Of a stretch of 33,424 nucleotides of DNA, positions 21,586-30,271 are shown piece after piece; within the stretch, counting starts at the first letter, position 1, and each line of letters begins with the position of its first letter. A program made the translations under genes and the position numbers. Source of the stretch: an uncultured Bacteroidales bacterium (lineage in GTDB: Bacteria; Bacteroidota; Bacteroidia; Bacteroidales; Muribaculaceae); contig URNY01000008.1 in the NCBI GenBank assembly GCA_900549375.1, forward strand, positions 1 through 33,424, read 5' to 3'. The notes under the pieces are model-generated. The model did not search any database, was not told where the DNA came from, and saw nothing but the letters and a program-made list of their open reading frames with translations.

Positions 21586-24151
21586 AAGTATCGGCTACCA
21601 CCACAAGCGGGCGCGATCCGTTTTCGAGATTGAGAGATTCAACAAGCTCGGAGGCGATCGCGCCGTTTTTGTCTATCCCCAATACCACAGTAGAGGGAAG
21701 GGAGGGAAAGGCGGAACGGTCGAAACGGTTCAGTTCATCCTCGTCGGCGAAAAGCATAACAATCCTGTTGCCCTGTTTCTCAAATTCTTCGCGCAAGGCG
21801 CAGATATCGTTCAGTATATGAGAGGTCGGTTCGTCTCCCGGCTTTATAAGTCCGAGAACATAATAGCCACGTCCGGTAGCGGAGAGAATGCTTCTCTGTT
21901 CGCCCGTAGAGCCATCTATAAATATATTCTCGGCATTCAGCGAGCCTATCACAGACAAGGTGCTGCTGTCGTTGCGTATTATCAATGGCACATCCGTTAT
22001 TCTGTTTTCTTTTATTCGGAAAATCTCGCCTCGCGCAAGCACGGAACCGTCGGCCATTCTGCGTCCCGAGAGCAGAAGATATTGTCCCTTTTCGAGCCTC
22101 AGGCTGTCAGCGTCCATCTCATTAAAGCCTTCATTCTCCGGATATTCGAGTTGCACGGGGACGCCATCGGTGATGCGCGACAAGCCGAACTGCGAATAGT
22201 ATTTCGGATTTTCAAGGCGCCCTTCGGGCGTGAACATAAGGCGTGCCGTTCCGGCAGCCGCTAAGGAAGCCGCCGCCGCATTTTCGTTTTCCCCTCCGAA
22301 ACGGACATCAATCCAGCCTTCCGAGTCGGTGTGATATTGCGTTTTGGCGGTTACAGGATCGATTCTTGCCGGTATTCCGATACTTCTTGCCATTGACACG
22401 AACAGTATTCCGCGCGAGCGTGGATCGGCCATCCCTGTCAGCCATACGGCTCTTGGATCCATTCTCAGTCGCGAAGGATTGCCTACAGTATCTATCGATA
22501 TTCTTGAAGCGACAAATTCGGCGAGCAAAGAGGGATCAGACCTGAATCTCGCGGAATCTCCGGCGCTTGTCAATTTTCTGAAAAATGATTTATAAGGCAC
22601 CAGCCCTTCATTCTCCACGCGAGGGTTGAGCACATAATCGCGAAAGAGCTCTCCTTCGCCACGGGGCGTGAACCGCAGGTTATCATCGATAACTTCAGCC
22701 GTTATGTCGCGTCGGTCCTTCTCGCTTACCGTAAGGAGCAGATCGAGACATAGCGCGCGGTCTGAAGCGGAGGATTCGAGGACCCGCGCCAACATTCCGC
22801 CGTTCCCCCTCGCCTCGGTGAGTACCTTTGCAGTCTTTGCCTCGTCAAGCCCGAGACGGCGACCAACAGAGCGCGCACGCTCCTCATTGAAGAATCCCGA
22901 TGTGTAGGCATTGCGGATGCTGTCTTCCCGGGCAAGACGCCGGTTGTTGAGCGCTTCGGCGCCGGGCGAGGCCAGAGGAAGTGAAGCCGACTGTCTCGGG
23001 GGTACTATATCAAGATCAAACCCTCCCGTATAATTCTCATCCTTATCAAGTATGACTTCCATGATCCGGTCATCGGCCGGATTGCCTTTGGCGAAACCGA
23101 ACCGCCGACCGTCGGTGGCCCATATCACCATATCTCCGCGACCTGCCACGAGCGAGGCGGTGCCGTCGCTTCCCGACCTCTTTCTCGCGGCGGGATAAAG
23201 ATCGGCATAGTTGTAGATGCAGAAATTGACTTTTGCTCCCTCAACAGGTTTGCCGGAAGTATCGACTACTCTCACGTGTATGGTGCCTGTAGGGGCATAG
23301 TTGGATGTTACGTTTATTGTAGTGATCAACGGCTCTGAGGCAAGGATCTCTTCGGGACCTCCGTAAGATCCGGCCACATTCGTGGTCATGAGCAGACCGC
23401 GCGAGGCGGGAGCGTTAAACCATGCCATATCAAGCATAGGCGCCGGCTCGCAGGCCCCGAGGAAATGCCATTTCCCATCCACCCAGGCCTCTACCCAGGC
23501 ATGATTGTCATCGGTATGCGCCCAGCGCGGAGTATATACCTGCCGGGCAGGTATTCCCACCGAACGCAATGCCGCCACTGCGAATGTAGATTCTTCGCCG
23601 CAGCGGCCTATGGCCTGACTCACGGAGCTCAGCGGACTGCTCGTTCTGCCGTCGGAAGGACGATATGTCACCTTTTCATGACACCAATGGTTAACCTCAA
23701 GCAGAGCCTCTTCCATCGACATCCCTTTCAGCCTCTCTTTCAGCTCGGCATAGAACACTTCGCGACTGTTGTCGAGATTCTCGTTGTTCACTCTGACCGG
23801 AACCACAAAATGGCGGAATTCCTTTTCAGGGACGCTTTTGCCCCAGGGCATCTCTTCGCGGGCTTTTAGCGACATCCTGACGTTATTGATAAAGAATTGG
23901 GGAGCGTATGCCGTTATATCGGGGGTCTGCATGGCTGAATAAAGCCATTCCACAAGTTCCCTTTCATTATTTTCAAGTCGGCCGATTTCTTCGGAAGCTC
24001 CGGGAAATACTTTCTCCACCACAGCCAGACGGTTGTCGGCGCCCCCCGATATTACTGCCGGAGCAGCCGAACTTCCGAAAGCGTTCAATACTAAAGCCGA
24101 GACAAATGCCTCAGCCGCTATCTTTATTCTCATTGACAATGTTGTTCCCAT
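21503..24151 (-). CDS. secreted transglutaminase-like protein with thioredoxin-like C-terminus
   Basis: This 882-residue protein has an N-terminal signal sequence (MRIKIAAEAFVSALVLNAFG from residue 7, processing near SSAAPA). A transglutaminase-like (papain-fold) domain spans about 155-260: RCGEESTFAVAALRSVGIPA with candidate Cys184 and DDNHAWVEAWVDGKWHF with His217. Where many relatives have LDPT, the sequence is LGACEP, so the third catalytic residue is uncertain (Glu235 possible). An Ig-like segment follows (HVRVVDTSGKPVEGAKVNF, about 295-350), then a helical region and a second, degenerate transglutaminase-like stretch (RGILFVSMARSIGIPARIDP, about 590-640). The last 140 residues (IVMLFADEDELNRF, VVADTFNRVVSATQGY) look thioredoxin-like without a CxxC. 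Such proteins may be periplasmic peptidases or amidases. It starts 23 bp after cutC and overlaps DUF4252 tail to tail by 83 bp. Confidence 0.85.
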   Translation of the reverse strand: MGTTLSMRIKIAAEAFVSALVLNAFGSSAAPAVISGGADNRLAVVEKVFPGASEEIGRLENNERELVEWLYSAMQTPDITAYAPQFFINNVRMSLKAREEMPWGKSVPEKEFRHFVVPVRVNNENLDNSREVFYAELKERLKGMSMEEALLEVNHWCHEKVTYRPSDGRTSSPLSSVSQAIGRCGEESTFAVAALRSVGIPARQVYTPRWAHTDDNHAWVEAWVDGKWHFLGACEPAPMLDMAWFNAPASRGLLMTTNVAGSYGGPEEILASEPLITTINVTSNYAPTGTIHVRVVDTSGKPVEGAKVNFCIYNYADLYPAARKRSGSDGTASLVAGRGDMVIWATDGRRFGFAKGNPADDRIMEVILDKDENYTGGFDLDIVPPRQSASLPLASPGAEALNNRRLAREDSIRNAYTSGFFNEERARSVGRRLGLDEAKTAKVLTEARGNGGMLARVLESSASDRALCLDLLLTVSEKDRRDITAEVIDDNLRFTPRGEGELFRDYVLNPRVENEGLVPYKSFFRKLTSAGDSARFRSDPSLLAEFVASRISIDTVGNPSRLRMDPRAVWLTGMADPRSRGILFVSMARSIGIPARIDPVTAKTQYHTDSEGWIDVRFGGENENAAAASLAAAGTARLMFTPEGRLENPKYYSQFGLSRITDGVPVQLEYPENEGFNEMDADSLRLEKGQYLLLSGRRMADGSVLARGEIFRIKENRITDVPLIIRNDSSTLSVIGSLNAENIFIDGSTGEQRSILSATGRGYYVLGLIKPGDEPTSHILNDICALREEFEKQGNRIVMLFADEDELNRFDRSAFPSLPSTVVLGIDKNGAIASELVESLNLENGSRPLVVVADTFNRVVSATQGYTIGSGERLVDMLHRLH

Positions 24152-24174
24152 TAGATTCTATTCCTTTTCCAGAT

Positions 24175-24951
24175 TTAGAGCGCGTTTTTCAATTCCGCCA
24201 CAATCGCAGCGGAGGTCTCGAAGCGCGAATACTCGTCCGTGTCGGCGCCTCCCATTCCTATCCCCTCTCGACGGAATGTCATTCGGCTTTTCCGCACTTC
24301 TTTAGCGGAAGCATGAATCTCCTTTACGCCTGTAGTATCCGCAATCTCGCGGATATTCGCAGGAGTGACACCGCCTCCCGCCATTATAGAAATCCTTGAA
24401 CCGGCACGCTCCGCGAGTTCTCTCAAAAGAGAAAGTCCTTCGGGCGCCGACGCGCTCTGTCCCGATGTCAGTATGCGGTCGAAACCGAGTGCGATGATCT
24501 TCTCCAGAGCTTCGAAGGGATCCCGGCATAAGTCGAACGCTCGGTGGAAAGTGGTGCTCACTTTCTGCCCGGGAGAAGCAGATTTCGCTATTGCTTCCAA
24601 AACTTCCGAACATGCATAGTCGTCGATATCTCCATCGGAAGTCAGGGCGCCGAACACAATACCGTCGGCGCTGTTGCCCACTGCAAACGCCGCATCCTGC
24701 CGGCAGAGCATCAACTCTTTGTCGGAATAGAGGAAGTCGCCGGAACGGGGACGCACGAGCACATTCACCGGCACAGGATTCATTTTCCGGCGACTTTTCC
24801 ATAATGCCTGCTCAATCATTCCTGCCGACGGGGTCAGCCCTCCGCATTCAAGGCCGCAGCACAGTTCTATGCGGTCGGCTCCGCCGGAAAGAGCGGCCCC
24901 GACGCTGTCGATATCGCCGCAACATATCTCAAGTGTTATCTTTTTATCCAT
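24175..24951 (-). CDS. cutC: copper homeostasis protein CutC
   Basis: The 258-residue TIM-barrel protein matches CutC: KITLEICCGDIDSVGAALSG, GADRIELCCGLECGGLTPS, VNVLVRPRSGDFLYS, TTFHRAFDLCRDPFEALEKI, ILTSGQSASAPEGL and SIMAGGGVTPANIREI. CutC has been linked to copper tolerance, though its biochemical role is unsettled and the fold suggests an enzyme acting on an organic substrate. It starts 41 bp after the alpha-L-fucosidase stop and ends 23 bp before the transglutaminase start, so the three genes are probably one operon. That context, a secreted glycosidase and a secreted protease-like protein, is no argument for a copper role here. Confidence 0.95.
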   Translation of the reverse strand: MDKKITLEICCGDIDSVGAALSGGADRIELCCGLECGGLTPSAGMIEQALWKSRRKMNPVPVNVLVRPRSGDFLYSDKELMLCRQDAAFAVGNSADGIVFGALTSDGDIDDYACSEVLEAIAKSASPGQKVSTTFHRAFDLCRDPFEALEKIIALGFDRILTSGQSASAPEGLSLLRELAERAGSRISIMAGGGVTPANIREIADTTGVKEIHASAKEVRKSRMTFRREGIGMGGADTDEYSRFETSAAIVAELKNAL

Positions 24952-24992
24952 TATTTCAAAAAGCCGGTTACGTAATTTAAAGCCGATTTATC

Positions 24993-26309
24993 TTATATTT
25001 CCACTTCGATTATATAGTCGTCGCAATCCGCGATCTGAGGCAACATAACTCTGAAGCCATCAGTAGTCTTGCGATAATCAAGTTTCTTTTTGCCGGAATA
25101 TTCCCTCACCCCTTTCACTTTCCCCTTATAGGGCACATCTATCTGACGCGAATCCATATTCATCACATGCAGAAAGAGCCTTCGGTCGGTGGTTGTTGCA
25201 GTGCCCCATTCCACTTTGCCGAAAGGAGAGCCTTTGGTGCCGTAGATTGTCTCGCCGTTGGCTCTGAGCCAGACGCCGAGCGATTTAAGACGGTCGAGAG
25301 CCACCGCGGGCAACTCCCCGTTGGGCTGAGGCCCGATATTGAGCAAAAGATTGGCCCCCTGGCCCGCAGTCTTGACAAGATACCGGATCAGTGCCCTGGC
25401 GTCTTTATAGTTCGTATCCTCCACCTTATAGCCCCACATGCCGTTCATAGTCTGGCATGTTTCCAAGGGCAATCTGCTGATGGCGGCTGTCCCGCTATAT
25501 CCTGCAGTGTTCTCGCCGGGAACATCCCGTTCGAAAATCTGTATATCCTCTCCTTCGAAAGGCGTCTGATGATGATTGTTGCCAATCATGCAGCCGGGTT
25601 GCAGACTGTGGATCAGAGCGTATTGCTCAGGCAAATGCCAGTCGAACGGCACAGCATCTTCATCATGATCCCACCATCCGTCGAACCATACGGCCCGGAT
25701 TGGTCCGTAGCCCGTCAGAAGTTCTGTGAGTTGTCTGTTCATGAACCCGTAATAGGAATCCCAGTCGTTGCGTGTGGAATCGCGGCCGGTGGTGTGTCCC
25801 GTCCTCCCTTGCGGATAATCGTCGCGGCCCCAGTCGAGATGAGAGTAATAGAGATGCAGCTTTATATCCTTTTTGCCGCATTCATCGGCCAGTTCTCTGA
25901 GCACGTCGCGTTTGAACGGAGTGCCGTCAACGATATTGTAATCGCTCTCGGCGGTGTCGAACATCGAAAAACCGTCGTGATGGCGCGTGGTGAAACAGAT
26001 ATAGCGCGCTCCGGAATCCTTGATGGCATCGACCCATTCGGCAGCGTTAAAATCAGCCGGATAAAAACCGCGGGCGGCTTTGCTGTATTCAGAATGCAAC
26101 GGCCCGTAATTGAGATACCATTCTCCGCGGGCATACATGCTGTAGATGCCCCAATGGATGAAGATGCCGAATCTGTCGGCTTCAAACTCACGGCGACTTT
26201 CAAGCACCTCTTTCGAGGGCACATATCCGGAGGCTCCTGCAACCTGCGGAAAGATAAAAGCGGCAGCGCAGATGCAGGCGCTCACCTGTTTCATGATATT
26301 CGACTTCAT
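24993..26309 (-). CDS. secreted GH29 alpha-L-fucosidase
   Basis: A glycoside hydrolase family 29 enzyme that removes terminal L-fucose, in gut Bacteroidales typically from mucin, milk or plant glycans. The 438 residues begin with a signal peptide (cleavage near VAGASG, residue 26), so it acts in the periplasm or at the surface. GH29 blocks are FGIFIHWGIYSMYARGEWY, ARYICFTTRHHDGFSMFDT, HLYYSHLDWG and the nucleophile motif IRAVWFDGWW (Asp210), followed by IQIFERDVPG and GANLLLNIGPQPNGELP. The presumed acid/base in the downstream region (perhaps Glu260) is inference. ATG 26309 is used; ATG 26294 would give an equally good signal peptide. A consensus promoter lies just upstream and cutC plus the transglutaminase gene follow. 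Confidence 0.95.
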   Translation of the reverse strand: MKSNIMKQVSACICAAAFIFPQVAGASGYVPSKEVLESRREFEADRFGIFIHWGIYSMYARGEWYLNYGPLHSEYSKAARGFYPADFNAAEWVDAIKDSGARYICFTTRHHDGFSMFDTAESDYNIVDGTPFKRDVLRELADECGKKDIKLHLYYSHLDWGRDDYPQGRTGHTTGRDSTRNDWDSYYGFMNRQLTELLTGYGPIRAVWFDGWWDHDEDAVPFDWHLPEQYALIHSLQPGCMIGNNHHQTPFEGEDIQIFERDVPGENTAGYSGTAAISRLPLETCQTMNGMWGYKVEDTNYKDARALIRYLVKTAGQGANLLLNIGPQPNGELPAVALDRLKSLGVWLRANGETIYGTKGSPFGKVEWGTATTTDRRLFLHVMNMDSRQIDVPYKGKVKGVREYSGKKKLDYRKTTDGFRVMLPQIADCDDYIIEVEI

Positions 26310-26329
26310 TTGTTGTCAGACTGTTTTCA

Positions 26330-26337
26330 CAAATATA
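26330..26337 (-). promoter_or_regulatory. -7 box (TATATTTG) of the fucosidase-cutC-transglutaminase unit
   Basis: The minus strand has TATATTTG 20 nt before the fucosidase ATG, with a TTGT about 19 nt further upstream as a -33 element. This is the only promoter found for the three-gene unit. Confidence 0.65.
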
Positions 26338-26363
26338 ATGAAGTTGGCGTTAATAAACAACAA

Positions 26364-26395
26364 GGCGCGGCAAAATCCCGTGGATTCACCGCGCC
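26364..26395 (-). terminator. probable terminator of the T9SS-like secreted protein gene
   Basis: GGCGCGG (26364-26370) pairs with CCGCGCC (26389-26395), an 18-nt loop, and the minus strand continues TTGTTGTTTATT. It begins 30 bp after the stop of the gene at 26426-27823 and just precedes the fucosidase promoter. Confidence 0.6.
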
Positions 26396-26425
26396 ATGAT
26401 GCTTGATAAGGGCAGAAGCCTTGTA

Positions 26426-27823
26426 TTATTTCAAAACCTTGATTGTCTTTCCTGCGCCAGAAGCATTTCTTACCGCGAGCATATATACTCCGCCGGGAAG
26501 AGCCTCGATATTTACGGATGCCGTTCCGTCAAGTTCTGCCTTGAATACGACAGCGCCCGAAATCGAGATCACATCCAATACAGCGCGGCCATCGCTATTT
26601 ACCTTTACAATGCCATCGCGATATGACACCGACAGATTCTCTGCCATAATGCTTTCAACTTCTGAGGCGGCGTTTATGAAATCGGAATAGACTTCGCGAT
26701 CCATGGGAGAATAGTCTGTTTCTCCCTCCATCTTACTGAAGGAGGTTTTCTCTGTCATCATTCCGTTGTTGGCGTCATAGTTGATATCGTAACGCTCGGA
26801 AAAGAATTCCTTGAGATTCTCGGCATTGGTGCCTATTGATTCCATATAAAACACCAGATTCCCTTTCTCATCGTATTTGATTTCCCTTCTCACCATGCTT
26901 GCCGGTTCTCCGCCGGAATAAGCGAAAGTATCGAAACAGATATTGCCGTCTTTCACCCGGTAGGTACATTTTTCATAGACCGTTCCAGTCTCCTTCACCG
27001 TGGTTGTTCCCTCATAATTCAAACCATCCACAGTATATTCCGAATGCAACAGACCATTCTTGCCGTCGATTCTTTCCGATGCCTTCAGAATATTATTGCC
27101 GATGACCGGATTATCCTCCACTTCGAGCACCTGACCTTCGAATTTCGCCCACTCCATGTTGCGGACAAGGGGTTGTTTTTCGCTCCATTGCTTTGTATCG
27201 GAATCATAGGTGCTCTCTTCGATGGAAGTGAGAGCGGCCGGTGTGCCCGCATATACATATGTATACCGGATTGACGGAATCCATTCGCCGTTATGATATT
27301 GCGACTGCGTATAAACGGTGATGTTTCCCTCAGCATCGCGCTCTATATTTTCGGATTGAGAACCTTCCGACAATACCCATGCCGATGCCGCGGCATCCCA
27401 TGAATATGTGTTGTTTTCAATCAGATGGTCTTTCAGTTTGGAATCGTAGGCGAAGGTACGGCGCGTTTTGTTCATGAATCCGTTGCCATAAAGATCCTGC
27501 GATTCGATGCGTTCCTTCACTCTTCCCTCCTCATCATAAAGGATTTCGGTCTTGATCTTTCCTTCAGAAACGGGGAAGGTGGCCAATGTGCCTGTCAGCA
27601 ATCCTGTGCGTGAATATGAATTGGTTTCGGTGCGCAGATGTGTCCAGTCGGTGGCTCCGTTTCTGAATTCGTAGAAATTGGTGGTTCGCGGACGGATAAT
27701 CTCTGCTTCCGTCTCGGCCAGACTCCGCTTTATGTTAGCCGGAATTCTGCTTACCGCCTTCGTTTCAGCACATGTCGACACAAGGACAAGACCGGCAATA
27801 AATGTAGTAATCGTTTTTCTCAT
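26426..27823 (-). CDS. uncharacterised secreted protein with T9SS-like C-terminal domain
   Basis: I do not recognise the main body of this 465-residue protein. It has a signal peptide (RKTITTFIAGLVLVSTCAET, mature start near KAVSRI). The middle (about 85-385) is a run of beta-rich segments such as ILYDEEGRVKERIESQDLYG, NIERDAEGNITVYTQSQYH and REIKYDEKGNLVFYMESIG, a YD/RHS-like rhythm without a clear repeat length. The last 70 residues (VSYRDGIVKVNSDGRAVLDV, SISGAVVFKAELDG, LPGGVYMLAVRNASGAGKTI, KVLK) are a typical type A C-terminal sorting domain of the type IX secretion system or a look-alike, so surface display or release is likely. It stands alone, with its own promoter (-7 box at 27959-27966, leader about 130 nt) and terminator. 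Confidence 0.75.
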   Translation of the reverse strand: MRKTITTFIAGLVLVSTCAETKAVSRIPANIKRSLAETEAEIIRPRTTNFYEFRNGATDWTHLRTETNSYSRTGLLTGTLATFPVSEGKIKTEILYDEEGRVKERIESQDLYGNGFMNKTRRTFAYDSKLKDHLIENNTYSWDAAASAWVLSEGSQSENIERDAEGNITVYTQSQYHNGEWIPSIRYTYVYAGTPAALTSIEESTYDSDTKQWSEKQPLVRNMEWAKFEGQVLEVEDNPVIGNNILKASERIDGKNGLLHSEYTVDGLNYEGTTTVKETGTVYEKCTYRVKDGNICFDTFAYSGGEPASMVRREIKYDEKGNLVFYMESIGTNAENLKEFFSERYDINYDANNGMMTEKTSFSKMEGETDYSPMDREVYSDFINAASEVESIMAENLSVSYRDGIVKVNSDGRAVLDVISISGAVVFKAELDGTASVNIEALPGGVYMLAVRNASGAGKTIKVLK

Positions 27824-27958
27824 AGGATATTTATGTTAGTTAGTTTCAATTTGCAATAGGGAAGTCCGGAGCAGAATCGATCGCCATTGTTTAGAAGGTG
27901 GTGTCTCATCATAATGATGGTATCCCTCTTATTTCTAATCTATTTCACAGAAGATGTG

Positions 27959-27966
27959 CAAAAATA
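27959..27966 (-). promoter_or_regulatory. -7 box (TATTTTTG) of the T9SS-like secreted protein gene
   Basis: TATTTTTG on the minus strand matches TAnnTTTG and lies 135 nt before the ATG at 27823. On the opposite strand a near-match (TATTTTG, about 27980-27986) could serve prmC, 32 nt before its ATG. The rest of the 195-bp divergent gap shows nothing recognisable. Confidence 0.5.
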
Positions 27967-28018
27967 CAAATTTTTTGTTTATTTTGTAGAACATTAGTGT
28001 TAAATTTTAAACCGAAAA

Positions 28019-28885
28019 ATGTCGGAATCAGTGAATAACGAAATAACCGTCGACATGCTTGCACGCTCTATGCGCACAAAGCTTGCCGCAATTTATGGCG
28101 AGGGAGAGGCCAAAGCTATGGTCGCACTGATTTTCCATGCCTTGAAAGGATGGGACCGCACTGCCTTGATAATAAACGGTGATCTTCCTGCCTCCGGATG
28201 GATTCAGAATAAGACATCGGATATCATGGAGCGTCTCAGCAGGCACGAACCGATACAGTATGTTCTCGGTGAGGCTTATTTTTACGGGATGAACTTCTGT
28301 GTTACGCCTGCCACTCTCATCCCGCGCCCGGAAACCGAGCAGCTTGTGGATATCATCGTGAAGGAGAACAAAGCGAGCGACCTGCGCGTGTTGGATATCG
28401 GCACCGGGTCGGGCGCGATAGCTATTGCTCTATCGCGCAACCTCCCCTTTTCGCAGGTTTCGGCCATCGACATTTCGTCGGAAGCCCTCGTCGTTGCCCG
28501 CCAAAATGCCGAAAACCTCCATGCCTCTGTCAATTTTATCGAAGCGGATGTTTTCCATTATTCGCCGCAGCCCGATTCGTTCGATATCATAGTGAGCAAT
28601 CCCCCCTATGTCGATGATTTCGAGAAAAGCGGTATGGAGAGAAATGTGCTCGACTATGAACCGCATTCGGCTCTTTTTGTGCCCGACGACAATCCTCTCC
28701 TATATTACAAGCGCATTTCGGAGATAGCCGTTCAGGCTCTGGCTCCGAAGGGGAGTCTGTATTTGGAAATAAATCCGCGTCATGCGGCGGAGCTCGCCGC
28801 GTATCTGGAGGAGCATGGATTTTGCGAAGTGCGGACAATCAACGATTTCCGCAATCTCCCGAGATTCATCAAATGTCAAAAGTAA
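28019..28885 (+). CDS. prmC: peptide chain release factor N5-glutamine methyltransferase PrmC
   Basis: PrmC methylates the glutamine of the GGQ motif in release factors RF1 and RF2, raising termination efficiency. The 288-residue protein has a helical N-terminal domain, the linker PIQYVLGEAYFYGMNFCVTP and IPRPETEQLVDIIV, the SAM-binding motif LDIGTGSGAIAIALSRNLP, and the catalytic NPPY at residues 194-197 (IIVSNPPYVDD). Length and order are standard. It leads the tight series prmC-recX-comF, with recX starting 13 bp past its stop. Confidence 0.96.
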   Translation: MSESVNNEITVDMLARSMRTKLAAIYGEGEAKAMVALIFHALKGWDRTALIINGDLPASGWIQNKTSDIMERLSRHEPIQYVLGEAYFYGMNFCVTPATLIPRPETEQLVDIIVKENKASDLRVLDIGTGSGAIAIALSRNLPFSQVSAIDISSEALVVARQNAENLHASVNFIEADVFHYSPQPDSFDIIVSNPPYVDDFEKSGMERNVLDYEPHSALFVPDDNPLLYYKRISEIAVQALAPKGSLYLEINPRHAAELAAYLEEHGFCEVRTINDFRNLPRFIKCQK

Positions 28886-28898
28886 AACTCTGTTCCGT

Positions 28899-29390
28899 AT
28901 GATTCCACGAAAACCGGCTGACCCCGAAAAATTACGTCTCAAGATGGCGGGGCTCTGTGCCCGATCCGAGCATTGCAGATTTGAGATTCGCGAGAAACTG
29001 CTCCGCGCCGGTCTCCCATCCTCTACGGCGAATGATATCCTTGACTATCTTGAGAATGAACGGTTCATCGACGATGCCCGATACGCCCGCAGCTATGCCA
29101 ACGATAAGGTGAGGTTTGCCCGATGGGGACGGCGAAAGATCCGCGTTTATCTCGCGCAGAAACGGATTTCATCGGCAATCGCCGCCGAAGCACTCGATGA
29201 GATCGACGAAAAGGAATATGCCCACGCTCTTGCCGAAGCCGCAGAGGCGAAGGCACGCAATCTCGACCTCACGGACTTTGACGACCGCCGACGGCTCTAC
29301 CGACATCTCATATCGCGAGGCTTTGAATCCGGCCTGATTTCCCGCCGGATATCATCAATGGTCAAAAAACTGAGAGACCAAGAGGAATGA
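28899..29390 (+). CDS. recX: regulatory protein RecX
   Basis: RecX binds RecA filaments and restrains RecA. ATG 28899 gives 163 residues, normal for RecX; a longer in-frame start inside prmC is unsupported. The protein is helical with the three-helix RecX repeats: LCARSEHCRFEIREKLLRAG, ILDYLENERFIDDARYARSY, then RFARWGRRKIRVYLAQKRIS and LYRHLISRGFESGLISRRIS. It overlaps comF by 4 bp (ATGA), showing coupling. In this genome recO and recX lie 27 kb apart. Confidence 0.92.
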   Translation: MIPRKPADPEKLRLKMAGLCARSEHCRFEIREKLLRAGLPSSTANDILDYLENERFIDDARYARSYANDKVRFARWGRRKIRVYLAQKRISSAIAAEALDEIDEKEYAHALAEAAEAKARNLDLTDFDDRRRLYRHLISRGFESGLISRRISSMVKKLRDQEE

Positions 29391-30109
29391 AAATGCGACT
29401 GAGAGAGACTTTGCGAGAGGGCACCGTTGCCATAGGGAGTTTTCTCTATCCGAGAAGATGCCATATCTGCGGCGTCACACTCGACACCGCCTCCGAATAT
29501 ATATGTCCTCTCTGCGAGTCGCGATTGCCACGCACATATTATCATCGCCGCGACATGAACCCCATGGAGCAGCGGTTCGCCGGTCTTTTTCCGTTCGAGC
29601 ACGCCTCGGGACATTTCTTCTATTCCTCAGGATCGGAACTCAGCTCACTCGTGCAGGATTTCAAATATCGAAAATTCCGCGGTCTTGCGCGCCATCTCGG
29701 CAAGCTTATGGCACGCGAGCTCATCATCACCCCTTTTCTCTCGGACATAGACGCCATAATCCCCGTACCGATGCATTTTATGAAAAAAGCGAGACGAGGT
29801 TACAATCAGACAGAGGAGATAGCCACCGGCATATCCGAAGAAACAGGCATCCCTGTCTACACAAACCTCAGAGCCCGCAAACCTCACCGCTCGCAGACAT
29901 ACCTCAGTCCTGAGAAACGCCGGAAGAACACCAAAGACGTCTTCACCGTCAATCGCCCGGAGCAACTCACCGACGCCGGCATCAGGCATATCCTTCTTCT
30001 CGACGACATCTGCACCACCGGCGCCACCCTTACCTCGGCCTCCACCGCCATCCACGCCTCCCTCCCCGACATCCGCCTCTCCCTCCTCACCCTCGGCGTC
30101 ACCTTTTGA
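29387..30109 (+). CDS. ComF family protein (phosphoribosyltransferase-like)
   Basis: The 240-residue protein has an N-terminal zinc ribbon (YPRRCHICG and YICPLCESRLP, Cys25, Cys28, Cys40 and Cys43), a central FKYRKFRGLARHLGKLMARE, IIPVPMHFMKKARRGYNQTE and a C-terminal PRPP-binding motif ILLLDDICTTGATLTSAST. This is the ComF architecture; in naturally competent species ComF helps move incoming single-stranded DNA into the cytoplasm, while in others its role is unclear. It overlaps the recX stop by 4 bp. Pairing with recX is consistent with DNA uptake or repair but the sequence does not prove competence. The last 100 bases are strikingly pyrimidine-rich on the coding strand, which reflects codon choice (C-ending codons). 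Confidence 0.9.
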   Translation: MKMRLRETLREGTVAIGSFLYPRRCHICGVTLDTASEYICPLCESRLPRTYYHRRDMNPMEQRFAGLFPFEHASGHFFYSSGSELSSLVQDFKYRKFRGLARHLGKLMARELIITPFLSDIDAIIPVPMHFMKKARRGYNQTEEIATGISEETGIPVYTNLRARKPHRSQTYLSPEKRRKNTKDVFTVNRPEQLTDAGIRHILLLDDICTTGATLTSASTAIHASLPDIRLSLLTLGVTF

Positions 30110-30176
30110 TAGTCGCGACTGCACTTGCCACGAAGAATTTAACACTTTTAACATCCTTTAATCCAATAATTGTTAC

Positions 30177-30184
30177 TAAATTTG
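30177..30184 (+). promoter_or_regulatory. -7 box (TAAATTTG) of the LRR surface protein gene
   Basis: TAAATTTG is a consensus -7 box; 20 nt upstream is TTTA instead of TTTG. The predicted transcript start near 30190 leaves a leader of about 80 A/T-rich nucleotides without visible strong structure. Confidence 0.55.
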
Positions 30185-30271
30185 CGAAATCATAAAAAGC
30201 ATCTACTCCTATTCTGAATTATCCATGTATTTTTCAATATACTATCGATTTCACCAATCAATAATAACTAT

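Noticed and set aside
30111..30120. Perfect 10-bp palindrome AGTCGCGACT just after the comF stop.
   Set aside because: Roughly thirty 10-bp palindromes are expected by chance in the window, it has no T-run and no second arm.
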